From: Muribaculaceae bacterium
GTDB lineage: Bacteria > Bacteroidota > Bacteroidia > Bacteroidales > Muribaculaceae
Length of the DNA: 64,000 nucleotides
Direction: 5' to 3'
NCBI GenBank assembly: GCA_029058745.1
Contig: JAIDXM010000022.1
Coordinates: 1-64,000 of the forward strand
In this document: positions 17,461 through 28,300 of the stretch, piece by piece
Numbering within the stretch: the stretch's first letter is position 1
Layout: the number at the start of each line of letters is the position of its first letter
Translations under genes and position numbers: made by a program
The notes under the pieces: model-generated
The model's input: the letters and a program-made list of their open reading frames with translations, nothing else
Told to the model about the DNA's origin: nothing
Databases searched by the model: none

Positions 17461-18909
17461 AACATCAAAAGTCACATCCTCGACATGCTCTCCGATATAC
17501 ATACGGCACATGTCGGATGTCTTATACCATCCCGGTTTTCCCGGCATCGTGTCATAGATAAGCTCGCCGTTAATCTTCAGATTAGTGAAATGCACACCCT
17601 TCACCTTATGGTCCTCATCATATCCTACGACAAGGGAAAGCTCGGAACGGTCACCGTTATACGTGATGTCCTTGAATTCGATGTTCTCTATGCATGCACC
17701 GGGAGCCGCGCAATATTTCTTGTTGAAAGGTATGCGGATATCAAAAAGCTTACCCTGGCGGAAATTCTCGACACGGATATCCTCAAACCTGATGTCTCGC
17801 ACTATGTTGTTGTCGCCGGCAAGAATCGCGAACACACCCTGATAATCTATCTGAAGCTCCTTCATGTCGAGCACGTCGATGTTGCGGTAAACAACATTCT
17901 GAATAGTGTCGGCAGGAGCCTCCACCCCAAGCTCGGCGGCGCTCCCGTGCAGCCCTATCATAAAGGGATGTGCCACATCTGCCCAAAGCACAGCATTCTC
18001 GGTCTGGATATTGCGGCATCCACCGTTGAATCCCTTGCGGGTGGCATAGACCGTGGTGCAGTCATCACTTGTTCTCGCAAAGATATTGCTGTAGCTTACG
18101 TCATTGCTCGCGAAGACGTTGAACCCGTCGCCCCAGCCATAGCTGCTCATCACCTTTACATTGTCAACCTTCACACGATTGCTTCCTCCGATGGGACACT
18201 GTGTGGTGAAAATGCCCTCTATCTCGACATCGTTCGAACGCATCACATATATCCCCTCGCCTCTCTTTTCCGGCATGATGATGCCGCGTCCGCATACCTT
18301 GACTCCATCCCCTTTCACATGGATATACCCATCGACATAGGCCCCGCCTGCGATATACACAGTCTTTCCGGAACCCACAACCATTATCGTGTCAAGCTTG
18401 TGATAGCCGGGACCGATGTATATGTTCTCTTTTTTCCTCGCCCATTTCTTCAGATTGGCCGGAGCGTTGGTGTCAAGCGGGTTCGCGAACAGCTGAAGAT
18501 TATTGAAACGGTCGCCGTTAACCTCCACGCTCACCTGACGCGGACGGTCGAGTGTGAACGTAATCGTATCTCCACTAACTGCCGGAGCTATGGCATAACT
18601 CTGAGGACGGACATCGCACGACTTAACTTCCTGTCGGTTGCTAACCACCCTAACCTCTGCCGTTCCGTCGAAATCAAAAGTAGCCACTGATGTAAGCACC
18701 ACATTGTGCTTCCCTCCTTCTGTCTTGTCAACCTTTATGGCATAGACGTCAACAGGTTGCCATTTCCCAGCATCCTGCCTCACCTCAACACTGAACGCGT
18801 CATTGCGGGGAGCCTCAGAAGGAGCCGGATATGCCACCACCTTCGCGGATACAGAGACTGCCATAGTCATCATTGCCGCTGAAAGCAATATGCTGGATAT
18901 ATTCACCAT
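17452..18909 (-). CDS. secreted right-handed beta-helix protein (GH28/GH49-superfamily-like)
   Basis: A signal peptide (1-22) is followed by a ~100-residue N-terminal beta domain, then parallel beta-helix rungs (IYIGPGYHKLDTIMVVGSGKTVYIAGGAYVDG, NDVEIEGIFTTQ, DNVKVMSSYGWGDGFNVFASNDVSYSN). The rung WGDGFN...RTSDDCTTVY resembles the GH28 pair NTDGxx...DDC. The GH28 GHG and RIK motifs are not seen. It is probably a glycosidase or lyase of the pectin-lyase-like fold, with family uncertain (GH49 and GH110 also use this fold). PUL 1 context supports glycan cleavage. Its 3' end lies in a heptamer array. Confidence 0.7.
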   Translation of the reverse strand: MVNISSILLSAAMMTMAVSVSAKVVAYPAPSEAPRNDAFSVEVRQDAGKWQPVDVYAIKVDKTEGGKHNVVLTSVATFDFDGTAEVRVVSNRQEVKSCDVRPQSYAIAPAVSGDTITFTLDRPRQVSVEVNGDRFNNLQLFANPLDTNAPANLKKWARKKENIYIGPGYHKLDTIMVVGSGKTVYIAGGAYVDGYIHVKGDGVKVCGRGIIMPEKRGEGIYVMRSNDVEIEGIFTTQCPIGGSNRVKVDNVKVMSSYGWGDGFNVFASNDVSYSNIFARTSDDCTTVYATRKGFNGGCRNIQTENAVLWADVAHPFMIGLHGSAAELGVEAPADTIQNVVYRNIDVLDMKELQIDYQGVFAILAGDNNIVRDIRFEDIRVENFRQGKLFDIRIPFNKKYCAAPGACIENIEFKDITYNGDRSELSLVVGYDEDHKVKGVHFTNLKINGELIYDTMPGKPGWYKTSDMCRMYIGEHVEDVTFDVSH

Positions 18910-19102
18910 CTATTTTTAATTTAACTCTGTTTTATCGCATGTCCTATAATCACGGATTAGTCGTATCCCATAATTCCAATTCCGTGCAACACATGCTTTG
19001 TAAAATTACATATATAAATCCGTATAAGTCCTCCCGAATACTCAGTCCCCTATCTTTTTTATTTTCCACAGAGATATCATAGACCTCATTTCCTGCACAA
19101 TA

Positions 19103-19141
19103 AGATAAAAGAAATCGGACTGTGTCACAACAACCCGATTT
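19103..19141 (-). terminator. probable terminator after the alginate-lyase-family gene
   Basis: On the - strand AAATCGG pairs with CCGATTT (16-nt loop) and is followed by CTTTTATCTT. A second AGTCCGATTT copy at 19199-19208 could pair instead with 19112-19121, so two structures are possible. Confidence 0.5.
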
Positions 19142-19206
19142 TCTAAAAACAATCTTTTTACCTTATAAATTTATACCGGCGCCATTTCTGAAGCTAATAG
19201 TCCGAT

Positions 19207-22029
19207 TTATTTAATGAGAACTTTCTTACCCCTTCTGACATACAGTCCTTTCGGAAGCCTGTTTATGTCTTTTCCGCAATAAATCCCTGTAAGAGTGAAG
19301 ATGCCGGCATCTGAATCCTGTCCGCACGTGTCGGGAGCAATCCCCTCCACTTCCGAGAATGGAGAATCCTCGTCATTGACAGCAGCCTGAAGTTCCTCTA
19401 CCGAACGGAATGTTGCCACCCAATAAATTCCGGCCTGAGACATTGCCGGGCCAGCAAAGCGAAGTTGGAGAGGAAGAGGAGTGACGCCATCTTCTGAAAC
19501 GGTAAGCTTGGTAACTCCCTTGCTGTTCTGAAAAGAGCCCTTCGTAAAATCATAATAATATACATCATCGCCGATTTTGCCGTCAAACGTATCATAACCG
19601 TTGTTCCATGAATTGCTTCCGGAATACAAAGCCATGGTCATACCTTCCGCCCTTTCCATACGGAATGCGAGAATAGGGAAATTGCCGGCATGGAAAGGAT
19701 ATGACCAACCACGTCCCAAACGTGCCGCCCCGGCCGAAGTACAAGTGATGTCATACCGTTCTCCGGAATATACACCTGTACCATTATTTCCGGGAATCGA
19801 CCACTCCGATTCCTCCTCGCTTCTGAACCAGTCGGAAAGTGCTCCCCACTCAAACATGACAGGATCACTCAATCGAGTCTCATTGCCTGTGGTATATCTC
19901 AGTCTATAAACATAGCCCGACACTGAGTCTGACAAGGTATCATCCACATAATACCCGAATGTATTGCCTGCTGACACAACCTCTGCCGTGGACTCGTCGC
20001 CAATGATATTCCTCACCACATCCACGTCAGAGACAAGCATTCCCGAGAATTTCCAATCCATGTGAAACTGTCGGCTTCTCGCATCAAGCACGCCGTTAAA
20101 TTCCACAGACTCCTCTTCCTCCGGATTATATTCCACGCGTATCTCTGCTATATGCAGCCCTTCGCAAGACCCTTTCGCCGACAAACGGAGCACTGATGCC
20201 CCAGCCGGAAACAGCAATCCGCCAATCTTATGTTCAGTATAAGTCTGAGAAACCGGGAGTTCTGCATATATCGCTTCTGACCCGGAAACAGCCACTCCAA
20301 GTGACGACAGACCGGATGAACGGTATGTAACATACACGTCATAATTATCTGACACAGGACATGACAACGTATAATTCATCCATTCGCCGTCAACCATGTC
20401 CGCAATCACCCACTTATCCTCGTCAGATATGATGGAGACACCTCCGTCAGGACGATAATCAGATGTCGGGGAAGGCGTGATTTTATGGTAAGTATGTCCT
20501 TCTCCATTCTCGCTTATATTGTAATAGTCATAATCTGCGGCAGATATTACACCCGGCATTACATGGATACCTGATATTCTTTCTCCATTGACAAACCTAA
20601 CCGGATCGCCCGCCATCCATGTGTGCAAAGTCTTGGTGAGGGTTCCCCATCCGTTCCACTCATAAAACCAGCTCGGAGCGGTGCCGGAGGTCTCAAAGCC
20701 ATATTTGTCCAACACATAGTCATGCGCGCGACGCAACCATGTTGTATTGCCGTCGCTCTCTCCGGCTCGCACTACATAATGCGCGTATGCCGATTCTCTC
20801 GACCCCACGTTGCTAATGCCGCCACGTCCGTCCGGACTCGGTTTCACCGACTCCCAACGTCCGCTGCGGGTACGTGTCTGGAGATACATGCCATTGTCGA
20901 GAGTCACTGCATCCCAGTCAGTGGTGTAGCCTGACGGCTCCCAAGGTTCCGGTTGGTCGGGATACTGCTTGAAGAACGAAAGGTTGTAACGGAGATTGAA
21001 CTCTATCCCCTTCAGCAGACGATTGTCAAGCAAGGAATAGAACCGGTCGCCTTGGTTCCAGGCAATCTCTGCAAACTCTATATATTTGTGCATCCCGGCA
21101 AGCACATGCCCCTGGTCGCGGGAAGACTCCTGACACTGGCCGTTGGGATAGAAATAGTATTGCAACAGCTCATCATAGCCGTAATCCTCAATATCATTCT
21201 TACGTCCGTTCAGGTTGTAAGTCTTCATATATTCGTTTGAAGATGTCGGCTTCGCGCTCGTCACCGGAGGCCCTGACACATAGGGGAGGTCATCCTCTCT
21301 GTGCGGAAGTCCTGACACATAACGCAATGCTCGGTCGTACATTATCTCGTTGTCGAGATATACCCCCATCGAGAGCATCGCAAGCATGCCGAACATACCT
21401 TGGTTGCCATGACGGCCTGCATCGCCGTTGAAGATGTTCCAATAGAATGTTATGCCGTTGGCTGAATCGTCAGTCCAGTTTACATATTTCGCACACACGT
21501 CTTCTGTATTGGAATAATATGGATATGTGAGCATATCCTTAAATTTCTGTTGCTCATCGGCATCCCATCCATCATAATCACGCATCAACTCAGCCGCCTC
21601 TATCAGGAGGTTGATTTTGCCGTTGTCGAGAGGGCCTGTGCCTCGTGCTGACGTGTTGGTGTAATGATTGTTGGCATTCAGATACTCCACTGCCTTGTCT
21701 GCGTAGCGGCGGTCGCCCGTCAGCTTCCAGAGCAACGCAAGGTCATGGGCGCAACGCCCATCTATTCCGATGGTGCCGTTAAACTGCCCCTCCCGTATTT
21801 GTGTACCCCGGTCAACCACATTTCTTGACAATGAGGCATGTTCTGAATTCTTAAGATTTAGAAAGGTGGTATAATACGGTTCCACCTTAGCCTCCACCAT
21901 CGCTTTCATACGGTCGAGTTGTCCCTGCGTGTAAGACAAGCCGGGATGCACGAACTTACGCTCCGCACTCGCACTGAACGTCACGAGCAACATAAGCAGT
22001 GGCAAAATAATCGATGTCTTGTGTGTCAT
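19207..22029 (-). CDS. alginate-lyase-family polysaccharide lyase with CBM6-like module and type IX-like tail
   Basis: The ORF opens at 22059, but the second Met (22029) begins a clean signal peptide, so I prefer that start. The catalytic domain is an alpha-toroid with KINLLIEAAELM, ITFYWNIFNGDAGRHGNQGMF and CQESSRDQGHVLAGMHKYIE, typical of PL5/PL38-related lyases. PL38 members cut glucuronan. A CBM6/35-like beta domain follows (VIADMVDGEWMNYTLSC...LRLSAKG), then another beta domain. The C-terminus GLYVRRGKKVLIK resembles type IX or surface-sorting tails. It should act outside the cell on a uronic-acid polymer, upstream of GH88. A terminator separates it from the preceding gene. Confidence 0.8.
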   Translation of the reverse strand: MTHKTSIILPLLMLLVTFSASAERKFVHPGLSYTQGQLDRMKAMVEAKVEPYYTTFLNLKNSEHASLSRNVVDRGTQIREGQFNGTIGIDGRCAHDLALLWKLTGDRRYADKAVEYLNANNHYTNTSARGTGPLDNGKINLLIEAAELMRDYDGWDADEQQKFKDMLTYPYYSNTEDVCAKYVNWTDDSANGITFYWNIFNGDAGRHGNQGMFGMLAMLSMGVYLDNEIMYDRALRYVSGLPHREDDLPYVSGPPVTSAKPTSSNEYMKTYNLNGRKNDIEDYGYDELLQYYFYPNGQCQESSRDQGHVLAGMHKYIEFAEIAWNQGDRFYSLLDNRLLKGIEFNLRYNLSFFKQYPDQPEPWEPSGYTTDWDAVTLDNGMYLQTRTRSGRWESVKPSPDGRGGISNVGSRESAYAHYVVRAGESDGNTTWLRRAHDYVLDKYGFETSGTAPSWFYEWNGWGTLTKTLHTWMAGDPVRFVNGERISGIHVMPGVISAADYDYYNISENGEGHTYHKITPSPTSDYRPDGGVSIISDEDKWVIADMVDGEWMNYTLSCPVSDNYDVYVTYRSSGLSSLGVAVSGSEAIYAELPVSQTYTEHKIGGLLFPAGASVLRLSAKGSCEGLHIAEIRVEYNPEEEESVEFNGVLDARSRQFHMDWKFSGMLVSDVDVVRNIIGDESTAEVVSAGNTFGYYVDDTLSDSVSGYVYRLRYTTGNETRLSDPVMFEWGALSDWFRSEEESEWSIPGNNGTGVYSGERYDITCTSAGAARLGRGWSYPFHAGNFPILAFRMERAEGMTMALYSGSNSWNNGYDTFDGKIGDDVYYYDFTKGSFQNSKGVTKLTVSEDGVTPLPLQLRFAGPAMSQAGIYWVATFRSVEELQAAVNDEDSPFSEVEGIAPDTCGQDSDAGIFTLTGIYCGKDINRLPKGLYVRRGKKVLIK

Positions 22030-22087
22030 ATTAGTTCGTTTTCTGATATATTCGTCCATAATCCCCCGATTACTTAGATTCCTTACA

Positions 22088-22132
22088 TAAAAAAGATAAC
22101 GGAAGGCAAGAATTATATTCCACGCCTTCCGT
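22088..22132 (-). terminator. rho-independent terminator after the secreted PUL 1 protein
   Basis: ACGGAAGGC (22099-22107) pairs with GCCTTCCGT (22124-22132). In - strand direction the stem is followed by TATCTTTTTT. Confidence 0.8.
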
Positions 22133-22165
22133 CATCTGTTGTTATGGATTCGCTTTGGGCGAAAA

Positions 22166-23206
22166 TCAACGAACGATAGCCTTCACTGTCGAAACAGCAC
22201 CGTTCTTCTCTGCCATTATAACATAGATGCCATTTTCAAGCTCTACACTGTCAACGCCTGTAGCAACGAGTTTTCCATCAATTCCATAAGCCTTGATGGT
22301 GTCAGCCCCAGGAGCGACTGCAGTGCGGCCGTTCTTAAGATAAATCTTCACACTCTCCTCAGCGCTGATGCCGGCAACAGAAGATTCAACATCATCGTCG
22401 TCGCGCACTTCCTGGCCTCCCTCTCCGTTGGCATAGTCCTCGCAGACCATGAGAGCGTCGCTTGAATCAGCTACCGTACCTGTATAGTGGATAGTGAATG
22501 TGGGCTGGTCGCTTGTAACAGTCGCGTTCTTGGCAATGCAGACAAAACCCATCCAGGAACGCTGCTGAACACCACCCTCTCCGTTTGCATCCGGCTCTAC
22601 AACTGTCTCGAACGCGTTTAGATTGGGCATATATACGTCACCGGCACTGAAAAGAAGACCTTCTGTCTTATCATCGTCGGTAGCGCGAACCTTGTTGAGG
22701 TCGATTACGATGACATCCTCTGTATATACATCTTCGGTGCCGTTGTTGATGCGAGAGCCGAGGAGCTGGTATAGATCCGCGCCATACTCGTCAACCACCT
22801 TCAGCTTGTCGCCACGGAATGACGGGTACGTTTCATGGAATGAGTCGGTATTGCCACCCCACTTAACAGAACCGTCTTCATTAAGACCCTCTGAGCATTT
22901 GCGCTGGAGCATATACTCAAACTTGAAGTCATTGAGATTCCATGCACACCCTTCGGTAGTGATCTGCACTACCAGATACGGCTCTTCCTCCTTGAGGTTG
23001 GCGGTTGCCGCATAACGGATGTCTGCACGCCACTGGCCATCACCCTTTCCGAGTTTGTTCACAGCGCATTTGCCGTCCTCGCTTACCGGAAGAATGGTCT
23101 TGCCATTGTCGGTTGCCCATGAATTTGCAGGGTTCCAACGTACCTGCGCACTTGCTGTGCCTGCGAAGGCGATTGCCGCGATAGCGGCCAAAGTAAATTT
23201 GTTCAT
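22166..23206 (-). CDS. secreted PUL 1 protein with type IX-like C-terminal tail
   Basis: A signal peptide (1-20, ending ASA) is followed by about 240 residues of probable beta structure with no family I can name. The C-terminal ~75 residues read like a type A sorting domain: SVKIYLKNGRTAV..., IKAYGIDGKLVATG and LENGIYVIMAEKNG. Its place directly after SusC/SusD is that usually held by a surface glycan-binding protein, so a binding role is inferred. A hairpin precedes it and another follows, so its mRNA level may differ from both neighbours. Confidence 0.7.
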   Translation of the reverse strand: MNKFTLAAIAAIAFAGTASAQVRWNPANSWATDNGKTILPVSEDGKCAVNKLGKGDGQWRADIRYAATANLKEEEPYLVVQITTEGCAWNLNDFKFEYMLQRKCSEGLNEDGSVKWGGNTDSFHETYPSFRGDKLKVVDEYGADLYQLLGSRINNGTEDVYTEDVIVIDLNKVRATDDDKTEGLLFSAGDVYMPNLNAFETVVEPDANGEGGVQQRSWMGFVCIAKNATVTSDQPTFTIHYTGTVADSSDALMVCEDYANGEGGQEVRDDDDVESSVAGISAEESVKIYLKNGRTAVAPGADTIKAYGIDGKLVATGVDSVELENGIYVIMAEKNGAVSTVKAIVR

Positions 23207-23260
23207 AATAGATTGGGTTAATTGTGATTTATGATGATGGATTCACATGAATCAAAAAGG

Positions 23261-23299
23261 AAAGAGGCGGGAGTCGGGAAATCCTTGTCCCGCCTCTTT
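23261..23299. terminator. strong hairpin between SusD and the secreted protein gene
   Basis: AAAGAGGCGGGA (23261-23272) pairs with TCCCGCCTCTTT (23288-23299). On the - strand it lies 63 bp after the SusD stop and has A-rich and T-rich flanks. It probably reduces read-through from SusC/SusD. Confidence 0.75.
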
Positions 23300-23361
23300 T
23301 TAATCTATATTCGTATCAGGAGGGAAGATTACTCTGTCTCCCCCCCTTTTTTTGATTTTTT

Positions 23362-25305
23362 TTAGTTCCAGAAAGGATTCTGTACAAGATTGGGATTTAG
23401 TATCATCTGGTCGAGCGGCAAAGGCATCATGTAGGTACGGATCTCAAACTTGCGGTTCTCTTTCGGTTCGATGAGATAATGTCCGTCATCGCTGACCGGC
23501 GCACCGTCTGAAAGAGTCTTTGTCGGATCGGCCCCTACGAAGAATGTCTTGCCATCGGGTCCTTTCTTACTTGAAGCCTGGTCATAGGTGGGCATGTTGG
23601 CGGGGTCACAGAACACATAGAGCCACTTGTCCCCCTTTTCAAGTCTTGTCCATCTATAGTTGTTAAGAATATCCCATGTAAGGCTTTTGACCTGTACCGT
23701 ATAACAAGGTGATGCCACAAAGATATCCTTCCGTTCAGCAGTGCTCTTGCCGATATAGAGACCCTCTAAGTCATCCCCGAAAAGCTCGTCTCCCTTAGCC
23801 CATCTACGCACATCATCGACACGATAACCTTCAAGATAAAGCTCGCATGCGCGTTCATCACGTATATCTTGAAGCGTCCAGCTCTGCTTCACTGGCATAT
23901 GGGCTCGCTTGCGCAGGAGATTGATATGCTCGTTTTCGCCCACTGTTATCGCCCCTCCGCCATTCAGCTCACTAAGAATCTCTGCATAGTCAAGATATAC
24001 ACCTCCAAGGCGTATTACAGGAACATCATACGATGCGTCGTTGGCTCCGCAGGTAGTCTCCACACTCCACTTTCCAACTGCAGGAAGGAACGATATGTTG
24101 GAGTTCACAGTCGGCCTACCCACTTCATCGTAACTGTCCCGGTTAGAACTGTAGGCCCATATGTAGTCCATGAAATGCACACCTACTTCGGAAAGACGAG
24201 GATCGGTGTTTGAATCAAACCAATAGTCTGGCTTACTATAATCTGTTGAACGGGGAGAACCGTCTTTTGTGCCGAACGACTCCAACAGATGACGTGATAT
24301 GCCTGAGCTACGGTAGGTGTGTACCCAGTTCTGACCGGCAAGTTTCGTGGTGTTGTCGAAACGGTTGGCGAGGATATACTCGTGGTTGGCGGCTTTCAAT
24401 ATCCCTGCCGGATTCCTTGCCACGGAACTCTCTAAGATGAACATATATTTATATGAAGCCTGTCCGAGAGCCTCGCTATAGAAAAGCTCATAGCTATTGT
24501 CGGAAATCACCTTCTCAAGGGCAGCCTTACCCTTCTCAAGAAGATACTTGCTACGCTCTGCACGCGATGCGGCGGTGGTGGGATTGTTGGCCTCAGGATA
24601 ATTGTCCATCTCGGTGTGATATTTCTGCCATGTGCCTTCGAAAAGGCAGATGTGTCCCAAGAGGGCATTGGCGGCTCCGGCTGTGATACGTCCCTCGTTG
24701 GCAGTACGGCGTATGTCGGCCTCCTTGGGAAGCTTGCCGGAAGCGATAGCCCATTCAAGATCTTCAATCATGAAATCCACGAACTCATCGCGTGTGTTGC
24801 GTGCTTGCATAACTTCCGGAGAAGAGGGGTCGAGCACTCCTTTTACTATCGTACCCGGTCCGAAGTCGCGGAAGAATATCCAGCTCTGATAGGCACGGAA
24901 GAAACGGGCCTGCGCACGATGCCAGTCAAGGTCTGACTGGTCGCCATTATAATATTTTGCGGCGTAATAGTCCAGATAGTTGAAGGAACGCACATACTCA
25001 TAATATTTTGTATATCGTCTGTTGCTCTCTGGCTGGCTCATCTTGGATGCAGATATCGCACCCGACATGCCGGTGCTGAAGTCACAGTCGCCATCACGTG
25101 CCGCAAGACCCTGAATGTCTCCTGAGTCCATAAGCTTCGGGAGCCAAGAATACCAATTGTTGACCTCGGCATCGTAATATGCGATTTTGTCCATGGTGTT
25201 GGACTCGTTGGTAGTGATTTCCGGATAGAAATCAAGCGCGTCGTCGCATCCGGTCAGGGCGATGCTTGCGAGAGCGGCCAATGTCAGGATTTTTATTGTT
25301 TTCAT
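23362..25305 (-). CDS. SusD-like glycan-binding lipoprotein (PUL 1)
   Basis: A lipoprotein signal ends at LTGC (C20), followed by acidic residues DD as in Bacteroidota surface lipoproteins. TPR-like helical repeats of the SusD/RagB fold follow, e.g. YYAKYYNGDQSDLDWHRAQARFFRAYQSWIFFRDFG and the family block LRKRAHMPVKQSWTLQDIRDERACELYLEGYRVDDVRRW. It caps the partner SusC on the cell surface and passes glycan to it. The 18-bp gap to SusC and the 647-residue length are normal for a pair. Ligand specificity is not readable. Confidence 0.93.
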   Translation of the reverse strand: MKTIKILTLAALASIALTGCDDALDFYPEITTNESNTMDKIAYYDAEVNNWYSWLPKLMDSGDIQGLAARDGDCDFSTGMSGAISASKMSQPESNRRYTKYYEYVRSFNYLDYYAAKYYNGDQSDLDWHRAQARFFRAYQSWIFFRDFGPGTIVKGVLDPSSPEVMQARNTRDEFVDFMIEDLEWAIASGKLPKEADIRRTANEGRITAGAANALLGHICLFEGTWQKYHTEMDNYPEANNPTTAASRAERSKYLLEKGKAALEKVISDNSYELFYSEALGQASYKYMFILESSVARNPAGILKAANHEYILANRFDNTTKLAGQNWVHTYRSSGISRHLLESFGTKDGSPRSTDYSKPDYWFDSNTDPRLSEVGVHFMDYIWAYSSNRDSYDEVGRPTVNSNISFLPAVGKWSVETTCGANDASYDVPVIRLGGVYLDYAEILSELNGGGAITVGENEHINLLRKRAHMPVKQSWTLQDIRDERACELYLEGYRVDDVRRWAKGDELFGDDLEGLYIGKSTAERKDIFVASPCYTVQVKSLTWDILNNYRWTRLEKGDKWLYVFCDPANMPTYDQASSKKGPDGKTFFVGADPTKTLSDGAPVSDDGHYLIEPKENRKFEIRTYMMPLPLDQMILNPNLVQNPFWN

Positions 25306-25323
25306 TCTCTTATTGTCTTGAGG

Positions 25324-28300
25324 TTAGAATGTGAGGTTTAGGCCGACGGTGTAAGAGCGATAGAATGGATAGGCATTCGCACCTGATGTGCCGCCGAGCG
25401 GATTTGTACCCGTATTTTCGGGGTCGGTTTTGTCTTTATTGAATTTGATTGTGAAGAGGTCAGTACCGGTGAAATAGATACGCACTTTCTGAATGCCGAC
25501 CTTTGATGTGAGGTTAGCGGGGAGAGTATAGCCCACTGTAAGGTTCTTAAGTCGGCAATATGCCATGTTCTGAAGCCTGTACCATGCGTCGCTGTAGAGA
25601 TAATTGTAGCCGCATGTCGAACGGTTCCAGCGCGGAGCGGCGTCATAGGGATTGTTGTAGGGTGTACGGTAGTCGCCCGCAGTTGTAGTGACGGTGGTAG
25701 GAACGAGATTCCCGGTCGCATCCACGGTATAATAGTCGATTGTCTGACCAACCATTCGAGGGTCGCTGCCAAGGTCGTATCCCCAGGTCTTGTCATACCA
25801 CTGTCCACCCTGAATCTGATATATGTTACGTCCGGGTGAAGTGAGAGCCGTGACATCGCGAATCAGCTTGTTCTGACCCACACCCTGGAATATGGCGTTG
25901 ATGTCTATGCCTTTCCAATTGGCGCCGAGATTGAACGAGAAGGAATATCTCGGATTGTTAGAGCCAAGGAGCTTAACGTCATCATAGTCGATATTGCCGT
26001 CGCCATCAAGGTCTGCATACATCGCGTCTCCGATTCCGAGCAATGAAGTGTCAACGCCGAGCGATTGGCCGTCGGATGCATCAAGCATAGCCTTATAGGA
26101 AGCGAGTTCCTGTTCGTTTTCGATGAGTTTCACGAATTCAAGGCCAAACATGGAGTTGAGCTCATATCCTTCGCGACGCCTTGTGATGCCGTTTTGAGTA
26201 TAGCCAAGCGTATTGGGCATGGACACGAGTTTGTTGCGGGCATCTGAGAGATTGAACCCTACGTTATATGTCACCTCTCCTATTCTGTCGCGCCAGTCAA
26301 CCTGGAGTTCCCAACCTTTCACAGTGAGCTTGCCGCTGTTGGTGGAAGGAGCTGTAGCACCGAACACACCGGGATAGGTCACGCCCACAAGCATATTGTC
26401 GTTAGTCTTCCAGAAATACTCGAATGTGCCGCTGAGACGTCCGTTGAGCACGGCGAAATCAAAACCGACATTTGTGTTCTTTACCACCTCCCAAGTACGG
26501 TCGAGGGCTATCACATTGCCCTGCCAGAGAGTCTGTAGCGGAGAAGCAGAACCTGTGGGGCCGAAGAGTCCTGCAGATGTGGTGTTAGAGCCATTGACAC
26601 TGGTGTTTATATTACCCACGAAGTCATAGTTGCCGATTCCGTTCTGGTTACCGGTCTCACCGTACGACCCACGGATTTTGAGGTTGGACAGCCATGTTAT
26701 GTCGCGCATGAATTTCTCCTCGCTGATGCGCCATCCGGCAGAGGCACCGAAGAATCCCTTCCATTTCTTACCGCGCACAAACTTTGATGAGCCGTCATAA
26801 CGTCCTATGAGTTCCACAAGGTAACGTCCCTTGTAGTCGTAGTTGATACGCCCGAAATAGGATGCGATTGCAGTAGTGTACTTATCGTCGGAGAACTCAA
26901 CTTTCGATGTCTCGGGATTGTAGGAAGATGAAAGCGACTCCAGGAATCCATCGGCAAGATTGAGAAGCTTTGACTGAGTGGATTCACTGTCATCGCGCTC
27001 ATAGCTGGCTCCGAGCATAACATTTATATTATGCGTGTCATCCGTGCCAAAATCAGTGAGATAGTTGAGATAGCCCTGGTAAATCTGATATTTGGCAGAG
27101 CGGTTGTAGCGAGTGAAACGGTTGTCGGTCGGACGCATCATGGTCTCGATTTTCTCATTGTCCCAGTTATACATGTAGTTCTTGAACTGAGTCTCCTGAC
27201 GTGTCCAGTCTTTGATCGTGTAACCCACGGTTCCCACGAAGTCAAGTCCGGGAAGTATATGGAATGTGGGGCGAAGGTTCACGACAGTCTCGTTGTAGGT
27301 CTCTTTCCATGTTCCTCCGAGTTTGGCTACAGCCACGTCTGAATAGTTGTTCAGCCATCCGAAAGCGTGCTGACCGTCAGAACTGAATATCGGGGAACCC
27401 GGAGGGTTGCCGTTTACTCCGGATGGATTGTTGAGAGGACGGGTATTCTCTCTACGTGCGAATGCTACGGTAGTAGAGAGGTCAAACCAACTCGCTATCT
27501 TAAAGTCATTGTTGGCGCGTGCGTTGTAGCGGCGTGATTTCTCCTCAATGTCGAATTTCAATGGCGTGCCGTCATACATGTATCCGAGACTCACGTTATA
27601 GCGTGCCGCGTCAGAACCTCCGCTTACAGAGAGGGTATGCGACTGTGAGAATGCGTTGCCGAATGTATCACTGTACTGGTCGGAGTCTATGAATCCTATG
27701 TCGGCAATTGCATCCGCGTTGCCGCCAAGAGCGGAATAGCTCTGGACTGTGCCGATAAAATTAGGGTCCATTGTCTTCATTGCGTAAATCGCGGCATAAG
27801 GCATCGCGCCTACGGGAGTGAACGTAGAAAGGGTTCCGCTGGAAATGCCCTCGTTATAAAGCACCTCCTCCACACAACGTGCCCACTGCTGGAGAGTCAT
27901 CCACTGCACCTGCGGGTCAGACACTTTCCAAGTGACATTGCCGCTATATGTGACTACTGGTTTTTTCCCGGAGTGTGAGCCTCGTTTGGTGGTCACAAGC
28001 ACTACGCCGCCGGCCGCACGCGCACCGTAAATAGCCGCCGACGCGTCCTTAAGCACTGACACATTCTCGATGTCATCGGGGTTTAGGTCGGTGATGCTGC
28101 CAGGCACACCGTCAACAATCACAAGAGCACTCGTATTGTTGACTGAAGATTCACCTCGGATTTTGAAATCCCAGCCCTCACGTCCGGGAGCTGACGAGCT
28201 TCTTGTGACAGTCATTCCGGGAATCTGACCCTGCAGGTCAGCAAGAGGGTTGGTGGTGGTGGCCTTGTCGGCAAAAGCCTTCTCTCCTACCTGGGACACA

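Noticed and set aside
17455-18690. 411-aa + strand ORF antisense to the beta-helix gene
   Set aside because: It mirrors the real gene, has no recognisable domain, signal or neighbours, and the - strand ORF has a signal peptide and beta-helix rungs.
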